Assembly: GCF_023544665.1 (NCBI RefSeq)
Contig: NZ_JAMJFL010000004.1
Location: 1 to 64,000, forward strand
Source: Streptomyces sp. YS415
Lineage (GTDB): Bacteria; Actinomycetota; Actinomycetes; Streptomycetales; Streptomycetaceae
Length of the DNA: 64,000 nt
Direction: 5' to 3'
The position numbers and the translations under genes were made by a program. Below the pieces are notes generated by a model that saw nothing but the letters and a program-made list of their open reading frames with translations, was not told the origin of the DNA and ran no database searches. Below, piece by piece: positions 53,582 to 63,123 of the stretch (the stretch's first letter is position 1; each line of letters starts with the position of its first letter).

Positions 53582-54712
53582 ATGAGCACTGCCCGCACGG
53601 TCCTGGTGATCGGTGGTGGCGCCGCCGGCAACGCCGTGACGATCCTGCTGCGGCGTGCCGGTCTCGCCGTGGACCTGATCGAGGCCAAGGACGACTGGAA
53701 CGCCACCGCCGGATCCGGCATCACCCTCCAGGGCAACGCCCTTCGCGTCCTGCGCGAACTGGGCGTGTGGGACCAGGTCAAAGCATCCGGCTTCGGTTTC
53801 GGCTCCGTCGGCATCACCGCCCCCGACGGCACGGTCCTGCACGTGGCCCGCGACATCCGCACCGGCGGCGACGACCTGCCCGCCACCGTCGGCATGCAGC
53901 GCCCCCAGCTCCAGCGCCTCCTCATCGACGCCGTCCGCGCCACGGGCGCCGGCGTCCGCCTCGGCATCCGCGCCGAGTCCCTGGACACCGACGACACCGG
54001 CGTGACCGTACGCTTCACCGACGGCACCGAGAGCCGCTACGACCTGGTGATCGGCGCGGACGGGCTCGGCTCCGCCACCCGCGCGGCCATCGGCATCACC
54101 GACAAGCCGGAACCCACCGGCATGGCCATCTGGCGCGTCGCCGCCCCCCGCCCGGCCGGCGTCACCCGCACCGACCTCGCCTACGGCGGCCCCGCCTACA
54201 TCGCCGGCTACTGCCCCACCAGCGACACGACGCTGTACGCCTATGTCGTCGAGGCCAACCGCGACCGCGCCTCGATCCCCCCGGACACCTACGCCGAGGA
54301 GATGCGACGCCTGGCCTCCGCCTACGGCGGCTGCTGGCCGGAGATCACCGCGCACATCACCGACCCGGAGCAGGTCAACTACACCTGGTTCGACCGGCTG
54401 CTGGTCGAGGGCTCCTGGCACCGCGGCCGGACCGTCCTCGTCGGCGACGCCGCCCACTGCTGCCCGCCCACCCTCGCCCAGGGCGCGGCCCTGTCCCTGG
54501 AGGACGCCTGGGTCCTCGCCCAGCTGCTGACCAGCGGCGAGCCCTGGGACGACGCGCTGTTCCAGACGTACTACGAGCGGCGCATCGCCCGGGTGCGGCC
54601 CGTCGTCGAGGCGTCCGTGCAGATCGGGCAGTGGCAGCTCGACGGAGTGCGCGACGCGGACGTGCCCGGCCTGATGGGCCGCACGATGACCATGCTCAGG
54701 GAGCTGCCGTGA
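53582..54712 (+). CDS. FAD-dependent aromatic monooxygenase
   Basis: 376 residues. The N-terminal dinucleotide loop is VLVIGGGAAGNAV, the mid DG motif is LVIGADGLGSATR, and the second FAD motif is VLVGDAAHCCPPTLAQGAAL. This is the salicylate/para-hydroxybenzoate-hydroxylase-like class A group, which uses NAD(P)H and O2 to hydroxylate phenolic rings. It would make the catechol- or hydroquinol-type substrate for the dioxygenase encoded two genes later. The stop overlaps the next GTG. Confidence 0.9.
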   Translation: MSTARTVLVIGGGAAGNAVTILLRRAGLAVDLIEAKDDWNATAGSGITLQGNALRVLRELGVWDQVKASGFGFGSVGITAPDGTVLHVARDIRTGGDDLPATVGMQRPQLQRLLIDAVRATGAGVRLGIRAESLDTDDTGVTVRFTDGTESRYDLVIGADGLGSATRAAIGITDKPEPTGMAIWRVAAPRPAGVTRTDLAYGGPAYIAGYCPTSDTTLYAYVVEANRDRASIPPDTYAEEMRRLASAYGGCWPEITAHITDPEQVNYTWFDRLLVEGSWHRGRTVLVGDAAHCCPPTLAQGAALSLEDAWVLAQLLTSGEPWDDALFQTYYERRIARVRPVVEASVQIGQWQLDGVRDADVPGLMGRTMTMLRELP

Positions 54713-55734
54713 CCACCCCCCGGTCGACCGACGCCCGCACCAGCCCCACCGTCGACGTGCACGCCCACGTCCTGTTGCCCGAGGTCGAGGCCCTCGTCGC
54801 CGACCTCCCGGGGCTGGCGCAGGCCAAGGCGCTCGACGCCCGCCGCAACGGCCCCGCGGCCCTCGCGGTCAGCGGCCCCATGGTGCGCGAGCGCATCCCC
54901 CTGCTCACCGACGTGACCGCACGACTGGCCGCGATGGACACCCAGGGCGTGGACATCCAGCTCGTCAGCCCCTCCCCCTCCCACTACCACTACTGGACGG
55001 ACGAGGGAACGGCCGAGAAGCTCTACCGGCTCGCCAACGAGGCCACCGCCACGCACTGTTCGGCCGCGCCCGACCGGCTGCGCGGCCTCGGCCTGGTGCC
55101 GTTGCAGCACCCGGAGCACACGGTCCGCGCCCTCGACCACGCCCTGGAACAGGGCCTGGCCGGGGTGGAGATCTCCAGCCACGCCCCGGGCCGGGAACTG
55201 TCCGACCCGGCGTACGAGCCGTTGTGGTCGCGCGCCGAGGAGACGGGCGCCATCGTCTTCCTGCACCCCTTCGGCTGCACGCTCGACGAACGCCTGGACC
55301 GGTGGTACCTGTCCAACACGGTCGGCCAGCCCACCGAGAACGCCGTCGCCCTGTCCCATCTGATCTTCTCCGGAGTGCTCGACCGCCACCCCGGGCTGAA
55401 GGTGCTCGCCGCCCACGGAGGCGGCTACCTGCCCACCCACATCGGCCGCTCCGACCACGCCTGGTCCGCCCGCTCCGACGCCGGCGCCGGCTGCGCGCAC
55501 CGGCCCAGCAGCTACCTCAAGCGCCTGTACTTCGACTCCCTCGTCCACGACCCGGCCGTCCTGCGCGAACTGGTCCGGGCCGCGGGCCCCGGCCAGGTCC
55601 TGCTCGGCTCCGACTTCCCCTTCGACATGGGCACGCAGGACCCCGTCGGCGCACTGCGCGCCGCCCACCTGCCCGAGGCCGACTACGAGGCCGTACGCGG
55701 CGGCAACGCGACCGCCCTCCTCCGGAAGGACTGA
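54709..55734 (+). CDS. Amidohydrolase-family protein, ACMSD/resorcylate-decarboxylase-like
   Basis: 341 residues from GTG 54709 (GTGA overlap with the previous stop). Metal ligands of the group are visible: H-x-H in TVDVHAHVLL, His in VFLHPFGCT, and Asp in LLGSDFPFDMG; AAHGGGYLPTHIGR supplies the third His. The closest types are 2-amino-3-carboxymuconate semialdehyde and gamma-resorcylate decarboxylases. It probably decarboxylates an aromatic acid or ring-cleavage product. The next start is 5 bases after the stop. Confidence 0.88.
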   Translation: MTTPRSTDARTSPTVDVHAHVLLPEVEALVADLPGLAQAKALDARRNGPAALAVSGPMVRERIPLLTDVTARLAAMDTQGVDIQLVSPSPSHYHYWTDEGTAEKLYRLANEATATHCSAAPDRLRGLGLVPLQHPEHTVRALDHALEQGLAGVEISSHAPGRELSDPAYEPLWSRAEETGAIVFLHPFGCTLDERLDRWYLSNTVGQPTENAVALSHLIFSGVLDRHPGLKVLAAHGGGYLPTHIGRSDHAWSARSDAGAGCAHRPSSYLKRLYFDSLVHDPAVLRELVRAAGPGQVLLGSDFPFDMGTQDPVGALRAAHLPEADYEAVRGGNATALLRKD

Positions 55735-55739
55735 TCACC

Positions 55740-56672
55740 ATGCGCCTGCTCACCCATCTGCGCCACGTCGACCTGGCCGTGCCCGACTACGACAAGCAGC
55801 TCGACTTCTACGCCGGCGTCTGGGGCCTGACCAAGGTCGCCGAGGACTCCGGCATCTCCTTCCTCGCCGCCGAGGGCTCCCCCGAGCAGTACGTCATCCG
55901 GCTGCGCAAGGCCGACGAGAAGCGCCTCGACCTCGTCTCCTACGGCGCCGCCACACCGGCCGACGTCGACACCCTCGCCGACCAACTCCTCGCGGGCGGC
56001 GTGCAGTTGATCACGCAGCCGGGCAAGGTCGACACCCCCGGCGGCGGCTACGGCTTCCGCTTCTTCGACGTGGACGGCCGCACCATCGAAGTCTCCGCCG
56101 ACGTGGAGGTACGCCGGCACCGCAAGATCGAGGAGAAGGAGTCGATCCCGGTCAAGCTGTCCCACGTCGTCCTCAACTCCCCCGACCTGGACCGCACGAA
56201 GGACTGGTACGAGCGGCACCTCGGCTTCCGCCTCTCCGACACCCTCAGCTCCCCGCACATGGGCGAGGTCATGCACTTCATGCGGATCTCCAACCAGCAC
56301 CACTCGATGGCGCTGGCGAAGGGCCCGCACACCGCCCTGCACCACGTCTCCTTCGAGATGCGCGGCATCGACGAGTACATGCGCGGCTCGGGCCGGGTCA
56401 TCCGCGCCGGGTTCAAGAAGATCTGGGGCCCCGGCCGCCACATGGCCGGCGACAACACCTTCACCTACTTCCTCGACCCGCACGGCAACACGGTCGAGTA
56501 CACGACCGAGCTGGAGTGCCTGGACGAGGACACCTGGCACCCGCACGTCTACGACTTCTCCCAGCCCGAGGTCACCGACCAGTGGGGCACCGCCAACCCG
56601 ATGAACGAACTCGTCGCCAAGGAGTCCTTCAACGACCCCGACCGCGGCTGCTTCATCGCCCCGCCGGTCTGA
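55740..56672 (+). CDS. Type I extradiol ring-cleavage dioxygenase (VOC fold)
   Basis: 310 residues with two VOC repeats. The first (HLRHVDLAVPDYDKQLDFYAGVWGL) is structural. The second carries the iron ligands: His in KLSHVVLNSPDL, His in ALHHVSFEMRG and Glu in HGNTVEYTTEL. This is the catechol 2,3-dioxygenase type of meta-cleavage enzyme, and it is what identifies the operon as an aromatic pathway. A 101-base gap precedes the next gene. Confidence 0.9.
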   Translation: MRLLTHLRHVDLAVPDYDKQLDFYAGVWGLTKVAEDSGISFLAAEGSPEQYVIRLRKADEKRLDLVSYGAATPADVDTLADQLLAGGVQLITQPGKVDTPGGGYGFRFFDVDGRTIEVSADVEVRRHRKIEEKESIPVKLSHVVLNSPDLDRTKDWYERHLGFRLSDTLSSPHMGEVMHFMRISNQHHSMALAKGPHTALHHVSFEMRGIDEYMRGSGRVIRAGFKKIWGPGRHMAGDNTFTYFLDPHGNTVEYTTELECLDEDTWHPHVYDFSQPEVTDQWGTANPMNELVAKESFNDPDRGCFIAPPV

Positions 56673-56773
56673 CCCCACCCCATGCCCCGGGGGCGTGGCG
56701 CTCCCCTGTCACCTGCCCTGACACACCCGCGCCGCGCCCTCCGGGACCAGCCCCACCCAGCCAGGAGCTGACC

Positions 56774-57745
56774 ATGCGCTTCGCCGCCTACGAACACCAC
56801 GACCGGCGCCGCCTGGCGGTCGTCGACGACCACGGCGTGCTGTACCCCGTGCCCGGGGTGCGCTCGCTCACCGAGGTCATCGCCGCCGGCGACGGAACCG
56901 GCGCACTGCTCGACCTCGGCGCCGCCACCCTCGACGTCCCGCCCGGCCCGCACATCAGCGAGGTACGCCTGCTGCCACCGCTGCAGCCGACCTCCGTGCG
57001 CGACTTCGTCACCTTCGAGGAACACGTCGAGGGCGTCCGCCGCTCGGTCGAGGGCACCGGCGGGGTACCCGAGCAGTGGTACGCGGCACCCACCTTCTAC
57101 TTCACCAACCCGCACGCCCTCTACGCGTCCGGCGACGACATCCCGATGCCGCCGGGCTCGGCCGTCCTCGACTTCGAGCTGGAGGTCGCCGCCGTCATCG
57201 GCCGCGAGGGCCGCGACCTCACCCCCGAGCAGGCACGCGAGAACATCATCGGCTACACCGTCTTCAACGACTGGTCCGCCCGCGACCTGCAGTCCGCCGA
57301 GATGAAGGTGGGCCTCGGCCCCTGCAAGGGCAAGGACACCGCCACCACCCTCGGCCCCGTCCTGGTCACCACCGACGAACTCGACCCCTACCGGGACGAC
57401 GACGGCTTCCTGCGCCTCGCGCTCACCGCCGAGGTCAACGGCGAGATTGTGGGCGAGGACCTGCTGTCCAACATGAGCTGGACGTTCGAGGAGATGGTCG
57501 CCTACGCCTCCCGGGGCACCCGGGTCGTGCCCGGCGACGTCCTGGGCTCGGGCACCTGCGGCAACGGCGGCTGCCTCGCCGAACTGTGGGGCGTACGCGG
57601 CGAGAAGACACCGCCGCCGCTCAAGCCCGGCGACACCGTCACGCTCACCGTCGAGGGCATCGGCACCGTCTCCAACACCGTCGTCCCCGGCGCCGACCCC
57701 GTACCCCTGTCCACCGGCAGGCGCCGGCCCCGGGAGCGGCCGTGA
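56774..57745 (+). CDS. FAH-family hydrolase 2
   Basis: 323 residues, ATG 56774 with CAGGAGCTGACC. FAH-fold metal ligands are E-x-E in LDFELEVAAVIG and Asp in VFNDWSARDLQ, with GSGTCGNGGCLAELWG at the active-site rim. It is related to but clearly different from the first gene's product and closer to the fumarylacetoacetase/acylpyruvase side. It likely cleaves the ring-opened keto acid. The stop overlaps the next GTG. Confidence 0.9.
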   Translation: MRFAAYEHHDRRRLAVVDDHGVLYPVPGVRSLTEVIAAGDGTGALLDLGAATLDVPPGPHISEVRLLPPLQPTSVRDFVTFEEHVEGVRRSVEGTGGVPEQWYAAPTFYFTNPHALYASGDDIPMPPGSAVLDFELEVAAVIGREGRDLTPEQARENIIGYTVFNDWSARDLQSAEMKVGLGPCKGKDTATTLGPVLVTTDELDPYRDDDGFLRLALTAEVNGEIVGEDLLSNMSWTFEEMVAYASRGTRVVPGDVLGSGTCGNGGCLAELWGVRGEKTPPPLKPGDTVTLTVEGIGTVSNTVVPGADPVPLSTGRRRPRERP

Positions 57746-58494
57746 ACGACCTGCACCCCAAGCGGCTGGCCGGCAAGGTCGTCGTGGTCACCGGCGCGGC
57801 CCGCGGACAGGGCGCCGCCGAGGCCGAGGCGCTGGTCCGCGAGGGCGCCCGCGTCATCGCCACCGACGTGGAGCCCGGCGAGCGCTGCCGCCGCCTCGAC
57901 GTCTCCAGCGAGGCGGAGTGGGCCGACCTCGCCGCCGAACTCAAGGAGGCCTACGGGCGGGTCCACGGCCTGGTCAACAACGCCGGCATCACCTGGCGCG
58001 CCCGCCTCGGCGACGTACGCGCCGAGGACATGGCACGCGTCCACGCCGTCAACGTCACCGGCCCGCTGCTCGGCATCCAGCACCTCACCCCGCTGATGCC
58101 GCCCGGCTCCGCCATCGTGAACGTCGGCTCCTCCGCCGCCCTCACCGCTCACTACCCGGTCGCCTACACGACCAGCAAGTGGGCCCTGCGCGGGCTGTCG
58201 AAGGCCGCGGCGCTCGACCTGGGACCGCGCGGCATCCGCGTCAACACCATCCACCCCGGCTACATCGAAACCGAGATGACCGCCTCAGCCGCCCCGGCAT
58301 TCCGCGAGGCCAACATCCGCGAGACGCCCCTGGGCCGCACCGGCGCCGTCGACGAGATCGCCCCGCTCGTCGTCTTCCTGCTGTCGGACGAGTCGTCCTT
58401 CATCACCGGCGCGGAGATCCCGGTGGACGGGGGCCTCACCGCGCACGGCGGCGTCAAGTCCGTCTCCGACGCCCTGCGCCCGGCGGCGTCGTGA
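57742..58494 (+). CDS. SDR dehydrogenase 1
   Basis: 250 residues from GTG 57742. The motifs are complete: TGAARGQGAAEA (cofactor), NNAGITW, and catalytic Ser in VGSSAALT with Tyr and Lys in AYTTSKWAL. NAD preference is suggested by the Asp after the second strand (VIATDVEPG). It oxidises or reduces an alcohol or ketone of the pathway. Confidence 0.92.
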   Translation: MNDLHPKRLAGKVVVVTGAARGQGAAEAEALVREGARVIATDVEPGERCRRLDVSSEAEWADLAAELKEAYGRVHGLVNNAGITWRARLGDVRAEDMARVHAVNVTGPLLGIQHLTPLMPPGSAIVNVGSSAALTAHYPVAYTTSKWALRGLSKAAALDLGPRGIRVNTIHPGYIETEMTASAAPAFREANIRETPLGRTGAVDEIAPLVVFLLSDESSFITGAEIPVDGGLTAHGGVKSVSDALRPAAS

Positions 58495-59276
58495 AGCGGC
58501 TGGAGGGCAAGGTGGCGCTGATCCCGGGCACCGGCCGCGGGCAGGGACGGGCCGCCGCCGTACGCTTCGCCGCCGAGGGCGCGCTCGTCGTCGGCGGTGA
58601 CCTGCTCCACGAGGAGGCCGTCGAGACCCAGCGGCTCATCGCGCGGGAGGGCGGCACGATCCTCACGCCCGGCCCGCTCGACGTCACCGACGAGGACTCC
58701 GTCCGCTCCTGGGTGGACGCGGCGGTGGACGCCTTCGGCGCCGTCGACATCGTCTGCGCCCAAGCGGGCGCCGTCCGCGCCGGGCCCGTCGACAGCCGGC
58801 CCCACCAGGACTTCGCCTCCACGGTGCGCGCGGAACTGGACTCGGTGTGGCCGACCGTCCGGGCCGCCTGGCCGCACCTGGTGCGCAGCCGGGGCTGCAT
58901 CCTCACCGTCGGCTCGACGGCGGGCCTCACCGACCAGCGCACCGCGCACTCCGCCGCCAAGGGCGCGAGCATCGCGCTGACCCGGCAACTCGCTGCCGAG
59001 GGAGCCCCGCACGGCATCCGCGCGAACTGCGTCAGCCCCGCAATGACCGACACCCCGGGCCCCCGTGCCGACCTCCTCGCCGACGAACACCCGATGCGTG
59101 CCGTCGCCCACCCCATCCCGCTCGGCCGTCCCGTCCGCCCCGACGACGTCGTGAACGCCGCCGTCTTCCTCACCTCCGACGAGGCCGCCTGCATCACCGG
59201 CGCCGATCTCGTCGTCGACGGCGGCTGGTCCGCCGTCCTGCCCGGCGCGATGCCCCGAAAGGACTCCCCCGCATGA
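58491..59276 (+). CDS. SDR-family protein 2, catalytic Tyr replaced by His
   Basis: 261 residues from GTG 58491 (GTGA overlap). The fold is standard: PGTGRGQGRAAAV for the cofactor loop, Ser in VGSTAGLTDQ and C-terminal GADLVVDGGW. However the Tyr-x3-Lys motif reads AHSAAKGAS, so the catalytic Tyr is His (CAC), and NNAG is CAQAG. It may be a non-redox SDR, a partner of the preceding SDR, or use altered chemistry. It is tightly coupled to both neighbours and shows no sign of decay. Confidence 0.87.
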   Translation: MKRLEGKVALIPGTGRGQGRAAAVRFAAEGALVVGGDLLHEEAVETQRLIAREGGTILTPGPLDVTDEDSVRSWVDAAVDAFGAVDIVCAQAGAVRAGPVDSRPHQDFASTVRAELDSVWPTVRAAWPHLVRSRGCILTVGSTAGLTDQRTAHSAAKGASIALTRQLAAEGAPHGIRANCVSPAMTDTPGPRADLLADEHPMRAVAHPIPLGRPVRPDDVVNAAVFLTSDEAACITGADLVVDGGWSAVLPGAMPRKDSPA

Positions 59277-60028
59277 ACAAGGTCCGCCCCAGCGCCTTCG
59301 AGGCGGTCGCCGACATCCCGGACGGCGCCTCGCTGGCCGTCGGCGGCTTCGGCCTCAGCGGCGTGCCCGAGACCCTCATCCGCGCCCTGCACGACCAGGG
59401 CGCCGGCCGCCTCGAGATCATCTCCAACAACTGCGGCGTGGACGGCCGCGGCCTGGGCGTCCTGCTCGCCGCCGGCCGTATCACTCGGGTCACGGGCTCC
59501 TACGTCGGCGAGAACCGGGAGTTCGCCCGCCAGTACCTGTCAGGGGAGCTCGAGGTCGAACTGGTACCGCAGGGCACGCTGGCCGAACGCCTGCGCGCGG
59601 GCGGCGCCGGCATCCCGGCCTTCTACACCCCCGCCGGTGTCGGCACCGCGGTCGCCCAGGGCGGTCTGCCCTGGCGCTACGCCCCCGACGGCTCGGTCAT
59701 CGTGGCCTCCCCGCCCAAGGAGACCCGTGAGTTCGCCGGCCGTCCGCACGTCCTGGAGCACGGCATCACCACCGACTTCGCGCTCGTCCGCGCCTGGCGC
59801 GGGGACCGCCACGGCAATCTCCGCTTCCGTCAGGCCGCCGCCAACTTCAATCCACTGGCCGCGATGGCCGGCCGCGTCACCATCGCCGAGGTGGAGGAAC
59901 TCGTCGAACCGGGCGAGCTCGACCCCAACGACATCCATGTGCCCGGCATCTACGTCCAGCGGGTCACGGTGCTGACCGCCGAGGAAGCCGCCGACAAGCA
60001 GATCGAGAAGAGGACGGTACGTTCCTGA
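59273..60028 (+). CDS. 3-oxoacid CoA-transferase subunit A
   Basis: 251 residues, ATG 59273 overlapping the previous stop. Family I CoA-transferase alpha motifs are [32 protein letters not shown] and [17 protein letters not shown]. With subunit B it moves CoA from a donor such as succinyl-CoA to a 3-oxoacid. In this operon it would activate the oxo acid from ring cleavage, e.g. acetoacetate or 3-oxoadipate, for thiolysis. Sequence alone does not separate these. Confidence 0.92.
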   Translation: MNKVRPSAFEAVADIPDGASLAVGGFGLSGVPETLIRALHDQGAGRLEIISNNCGVDGRGLGVLLAAGRITRVTGSYVGENREFARQYLSGELEVELVPQGTLAERLRAGGAGIPAFYTPAGVGTAVAQGGLPWRYAPDGSVIVASPPKETREFAGRPHVLEHGITTDFALVRAWRGDRHGNLRFRQAAANFNPLAAMAGRVTIAEVEELVEPGELDPNDIHVPGIYVQRVTVLTAEEAADKQIEKRTVRS

Positions 60029-60675
60029 TGGCCTGGACCCGCGACCAGATGGCCGCCCGCGCCGCCGCCGAACTCACCGACGGCTCCTACGTCAACCTGG
60101 GCATCGGCCTGCCCACCCTCATCCCCGGACACCTCCCGCCCGGCGTGCACGTGGTCCTGCACTCCGAGAACGGCATCCTCGGCACCGGCCCCTACCCCAC
60201 CGAGGCGGAGGTCGACCCCGACCTCATCAACGCGGGCAAGGAGACCGTCACCGTCCTGCCCGGCGCGAGCTTCTTCGACTCCGCGCTCTCCTTCGGCATG
60301 ATCCGCGGCGGCCATATCGACACCGCCGTGCTGGGCGCCATGCAGGTCTCGCAGCGAGGAGACCTGGCCAACTGGATGATCCCCGGCAAGATGGTCAAGG
60401 GCATGGGCGGCGCGATGGACCTCGTGCACGGCGCCCGCCGGGTCATCGTCCTGATGGAGCACACCGCCAAGGACGGGGGCCCCAAGATCCTCAAGGAGTG
60501 CACCCTGCCCCTCACCGGGGAACAGTGCGTCCAACGCGTCATCACCGACCTCGGGGTCCTGGACATCACCCCGGACGGCATCGCCCTCACCGAGACCGCC
60601 CCTGGTGTCACGGTGGATGACGTCATCGCCCGCACGGACGCACCGCTGCGGGTGGAGCAGCTGACACAGAGGTGA
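60028..60675 (+). CDS. 3-oxoacid CoA-transferase subunit B
   Basis: 215 residues, ATG 60028 sharing its A with the TGA of subunit A. The catalytic Glu is in [12 protein letters not shown], and [23 protein letters not shown] is typical of beta subunits. It is the last gene of the operon and is convergent with the ferric-reductase-like gene 37 bases away. Confidence 0.93.
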   Translation: MAWTRDQMAARAAAELTDGSYVNLGIGLPTLIPGHLPPGVHVVLHSENGILGTGPYPTEAEVDPDLINAGKETVTVLPGASFFDSALSFGMIRGGHIDTAVLGAMQVSQRGDLANWMIPGKMVKGMGGAMDLVHGARRVIVLMEHTAKDGGPKILKECTLPLTGEQCVQRVITDLGVLDITPDGIALTETAPGVTVDDVIARTDAPLRVEQLTQR

Positions 60676-60712
60676 CCCGGCAGCCCGGAGAAGCGACCGC
60701 TCACCTCGCGGG

Positions 60713-62053
60713 TCAGGCCAGGCCGAACCGCTCCGCGTGCACCTGGCGTGCGGGGACCCGCAGGTCGCGCAGCGCGGAGAGCACGGCCGTGGTCATGGGG
60801 GGCGGGCCGCAGACGTACACGTCCCGGTCGGTGATGTCGGGGACCAGTTGCTGCAGGGCGGCCGGGCCGAACGGCGGGACGCCCTGCTCGCCGGTCCGGC
60901 CGGTGAGCAGGTGCAACCGTCCGCCCCGCTGGGCGACCAGGTGGCGCACCTCGTTCAGCAGCACGGCATCGGCCTCGCTGCGCACCCGGTACAGCACGAC
61001 GACGTCGCCGGTCGCCTGCTCCTCGAGCATGGCCCGCACGGGCGTGATCCCCACTCCGCCGGCGATCAGCAGGGTGCCGGGGCGGGAGCGGTGCAGCGAT
61101 GTGAAGGCCCCGTAGGGTCCTTCGACGAAGGCGCGGCTGCCCGGCGGGAGGGTGCGCAGACCGGCGCTGGCGCCGCCGACCGCCTTGGCCGTCAGGCGCA
61201 GTCCCTGTCCGCCCGGCGCCGCCGACAGGGAGAAGGGGTTGGCGGTCCACCAGTGGTGGTGCCCGGGGAAGCGCCAGATGCAGAACTGGCCGGCCCGGGC
61301 GGGGAATCGGTCCAGGTGCCTTCCGGTGACGTACACGGAGACCGCGTTCAGCGACTCGGGCACCACGGCCACGACGCGGAACCGGTGGTAGGCGTTGCGC
61401 CACAGCGGCAGGACCACCCGCCCGGCCAGCAGCGCACCGAACGCGAACAGCCACAGGCACCACCAGTAGGCCGTCGCGAACCCGGAGGAGGCGAACGTCG
61501 TCGTCTCCTGCAACTGGTGCACGAACGCGAGACCCAGGGCGACGTAGAGCAGCAGGTGCAGGCCGTGCCACACCTCGTACCGGAGCCGGCGCCGCACGGG
61601 GCGGGCGGAGATCGCGCCGATCACGACGATGACGGCCGCGGCGAGCATGCCCAGCAGGGAGGCCGTCACCCCGCTCAGGGCCACGAACGTCGAGCCCATG
61701 GACGCGTCGTCGAGCGTCGCGAAACCGAGCACCACCAGCGTGGCGTGGGTGAGGACCGTCCACAGCAGGGTGAAGCCGACCCAGCGGTGCCACACCGTGA
61801 GCCGGTCCATCCCGATACGCCGGTCCAGCCACGGCAGCCGGGCCACCAGCAGCAGCTGGAAGAGAATCAGCAGGGCCGCGTGCAGTCCGAACCACTTCGC
61901 GACCGTGAGCACGTCGTTCTTGCCCTCGCCCGCGCTGAGGAACAACGCCTCGACGACCACCACGTTGGCGAGGACGAATGCCCACATCACCCCGCGCGCC
62001 GCATCGACCGGAAGCACGGCTCTCGTCCGTACCGTGTCACTCGTCGCCATCAT
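60713..62053 (-). CDS. Ferric-reductase-like membrane flavoprotein
   Basis: 446 residues from the ATG 62053 (GGGGGAGAGGG upstream; a second ATG follows directly). Six helices carry two His pairs for heme, in VWHRWVGF/LTHATLVV and VWHGLHLLL/FVHQLQE. The cytosolic half has a FAD site (AGQFCIWRF, NPFSLSAAP) and NAD(P) site (GGVGITPVRAM, VCGPPPM). It transfers electrons from NAD(P)H through FAD and heme across the membrane. The natural acceptor is unknown. GTGTGCACAC at 62092-62101 may be an upstream operator. Confidence 0.9.
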   Translation of the reverse strand: MMATSDTVRTRAVLPVDAARGVMWAFVLANVVVVEALFLSAGEGKNDVLTVAKWFGLHAALLILFQLLLVARLPWLDRRIGMDRLTVWHRWVGFTLLWTVLTHATLVVLGFATLDDASMGSTFVALSGVTASLLGMLAAAVIVVIGAISARPVRRRLRYEVWHGLHLLLYVALGLAFVHQLQETTTFASSGFATAYWWCLWLFAFGALLAGRVVLPLWRNAYHRFRVVAVVPESLNAVSVYVTGRHLDRFPARAGQFCIWRFPGHHHWWTANPFSLSAAPGGQGLRLTAKAVGGASAGLRTLPPGSRAFVEGPYGAFTSLHRSRPGTLLIAGGVGITPVRAMLEEQATGDVVVLYRVRSEADAVLLNEVRHLVAQRGGRLHLLTGRTGEQGVPPFGPAALQQLVPDITDRDVYVCGPPPMTTAVLSALRDLRVPARQVHAERFGLA

Positions 62054-62091
62054 GGCCGGCCCTCTCCCCCGAGGCCGCGCTCCGCGCGACC

Positions 62092-62101
62092 GTGTGCACA
62101 C
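62092..62101. promoter_or_regulatory. Short perfect palindrome upstream of the ferric-reductase-like gene
   Basis: GTGTGCACAC, 39 bases before the ATG at 62053. It is short, so chance occurrence is possible. Confidence 0.25.
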
Positions 62102-62319
62102 ACCCCACGAAGACCGAGGAATCAAGCCGAATGCGCACCTCGATCGGGTAAGAGTACGGCGCCCGACCGGGATCCGTTCATGCCGGAACCGCCCGTCTCA
62201 CTGTCTTTTGCGGCGTTCGGCGACGGCGGGTTCCTCCGTTGTGCGCATGGCGTGCGGACAGCCGACGACGGGCCCTGCCCTCCATGAAGCCGTCCCCCGC
62301 GGGCTTCCAGGAGGGCTGG

Positions 62320-62766
62320 TCACGAGCCGCCGAGCAACTCCCGGGTGACGGCGTCCCAGTCGACGCCACGCAGTTCCTCGCCGATCGGCACCAGCGCGCA
62401 GGTCCGCGTCAGCCACTCCTGCAACTCGGGCAGGCCGACGTCGAACTGGGCCGTGGCGCCGTGCTCCTGCAGGCGCACCCGCACCAGGGCGCCGTACCGC
62501 GTCGGCCGGATCCGGACATCGCCGATGCCGCTGGGCTGGGACAGTCCGTCGACCAGCAGGTCACGGCTGATCTGCCAGGTCACCGCGGGCTCCCCCGCCG
62601 GCCGGAACACCAGGGTCACGAACAGCGGGTCGGCCGGATCGTAGGAGAAATCGGCCTGCAGCGGGGCCCTGGTGTCCCCCAGCACCTGGTGCACCGTCAA
62701 CGACAACGGTTCCAGCCCGCTGGTCGCGCGGTTCTTCCCGCGCGGTTCGAAATGCTTTCCGTTCAT
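62320..62766 (-). CDS. SsgA-like sporulation/cell-division protein
   Basis: 148 residues from the ATG 62766 (GGAGGGGCGT), MNGKHFEPRGKNRATS. The SALP fold shows ADFSYDPADPLFVTLVF, WQISRDLLVDGL and GDVRIRPTRYGALVRVRLQEHG. SsgA-like proteins guide septum placement and spore-wall assembly in sporulating actinomycetes, which supports the Streptomyces assignment. The paralogue is not identified. It is monocistronic. Confidence 0.93.
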   Translation of the reverse strand: MNGKHFEPRGKNRATSGLEPLSLTVHQVLGDTRAPLQADFSYDPADPLFVTLVFRPAGEPAVTWQISRDLLVDGLSQPSGIGDVRIRPTRYGALVRVRLQEHGATAQFDVGLPELQEWLTRTCALVPIGEELRGVDWDAVTRELLGGS

Positions 62767-63123
62767 ACGCCCCTCCGCCCGTTCGTTCTTCATCAGTGCT
62801 CGGCATCGACACTCCCGAGAGCGCGAGTACCCCCGTACGGCCACAACTCGCCTCCCGCAATGTGATGAAGCGTCAGCCCACCGGATTGACGCTCCCGGGC
62901 TTCGTACGCACCTTTCTGGACACTTCCGACCAAAGGGGCGCACTTCTCGCACTCGCCTGGCGGTTTGCTACGGCATGGTCGACTTCGCCCTCGGGGCCGC
63001 CCTGCACTGGGCTGACCCGGCCCGCGGGCGAAGTGTCCGCAGTGCGATCGCGCCACCCACGCGGTGGGAACGTGCCCATAGAGTGCGGGGTGTACCGCGA
63101 GCACCGCTGAACAGGAGAAGCAC
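62767..63123. other. Intergenic stretch between divergent genes
   Basis: About 357 bases with no convincing gene. It contains AGCGTCA..TGACGCT (62869-62893, 7-bp arms, 11-base spacer). TTGACG at 62886-62891 lacks a good -10. AGGAGAAGCAC at the end is the ribosome binding site of the next gene. Confidence 0.5.

Noticed and set aside
62886..62914. Promoter for the MocA-family gene at TTGACG
   Set aside because: The expected -10 position reads CACCTT and it is over 200 bases from the gene.
62796..63110. Plus-strand frame of 104 codons before the MocA-family gene
   Set aside because: No good ribosome binding site, atypical amino acid use and it overlaps the SsgA-like 5' region.
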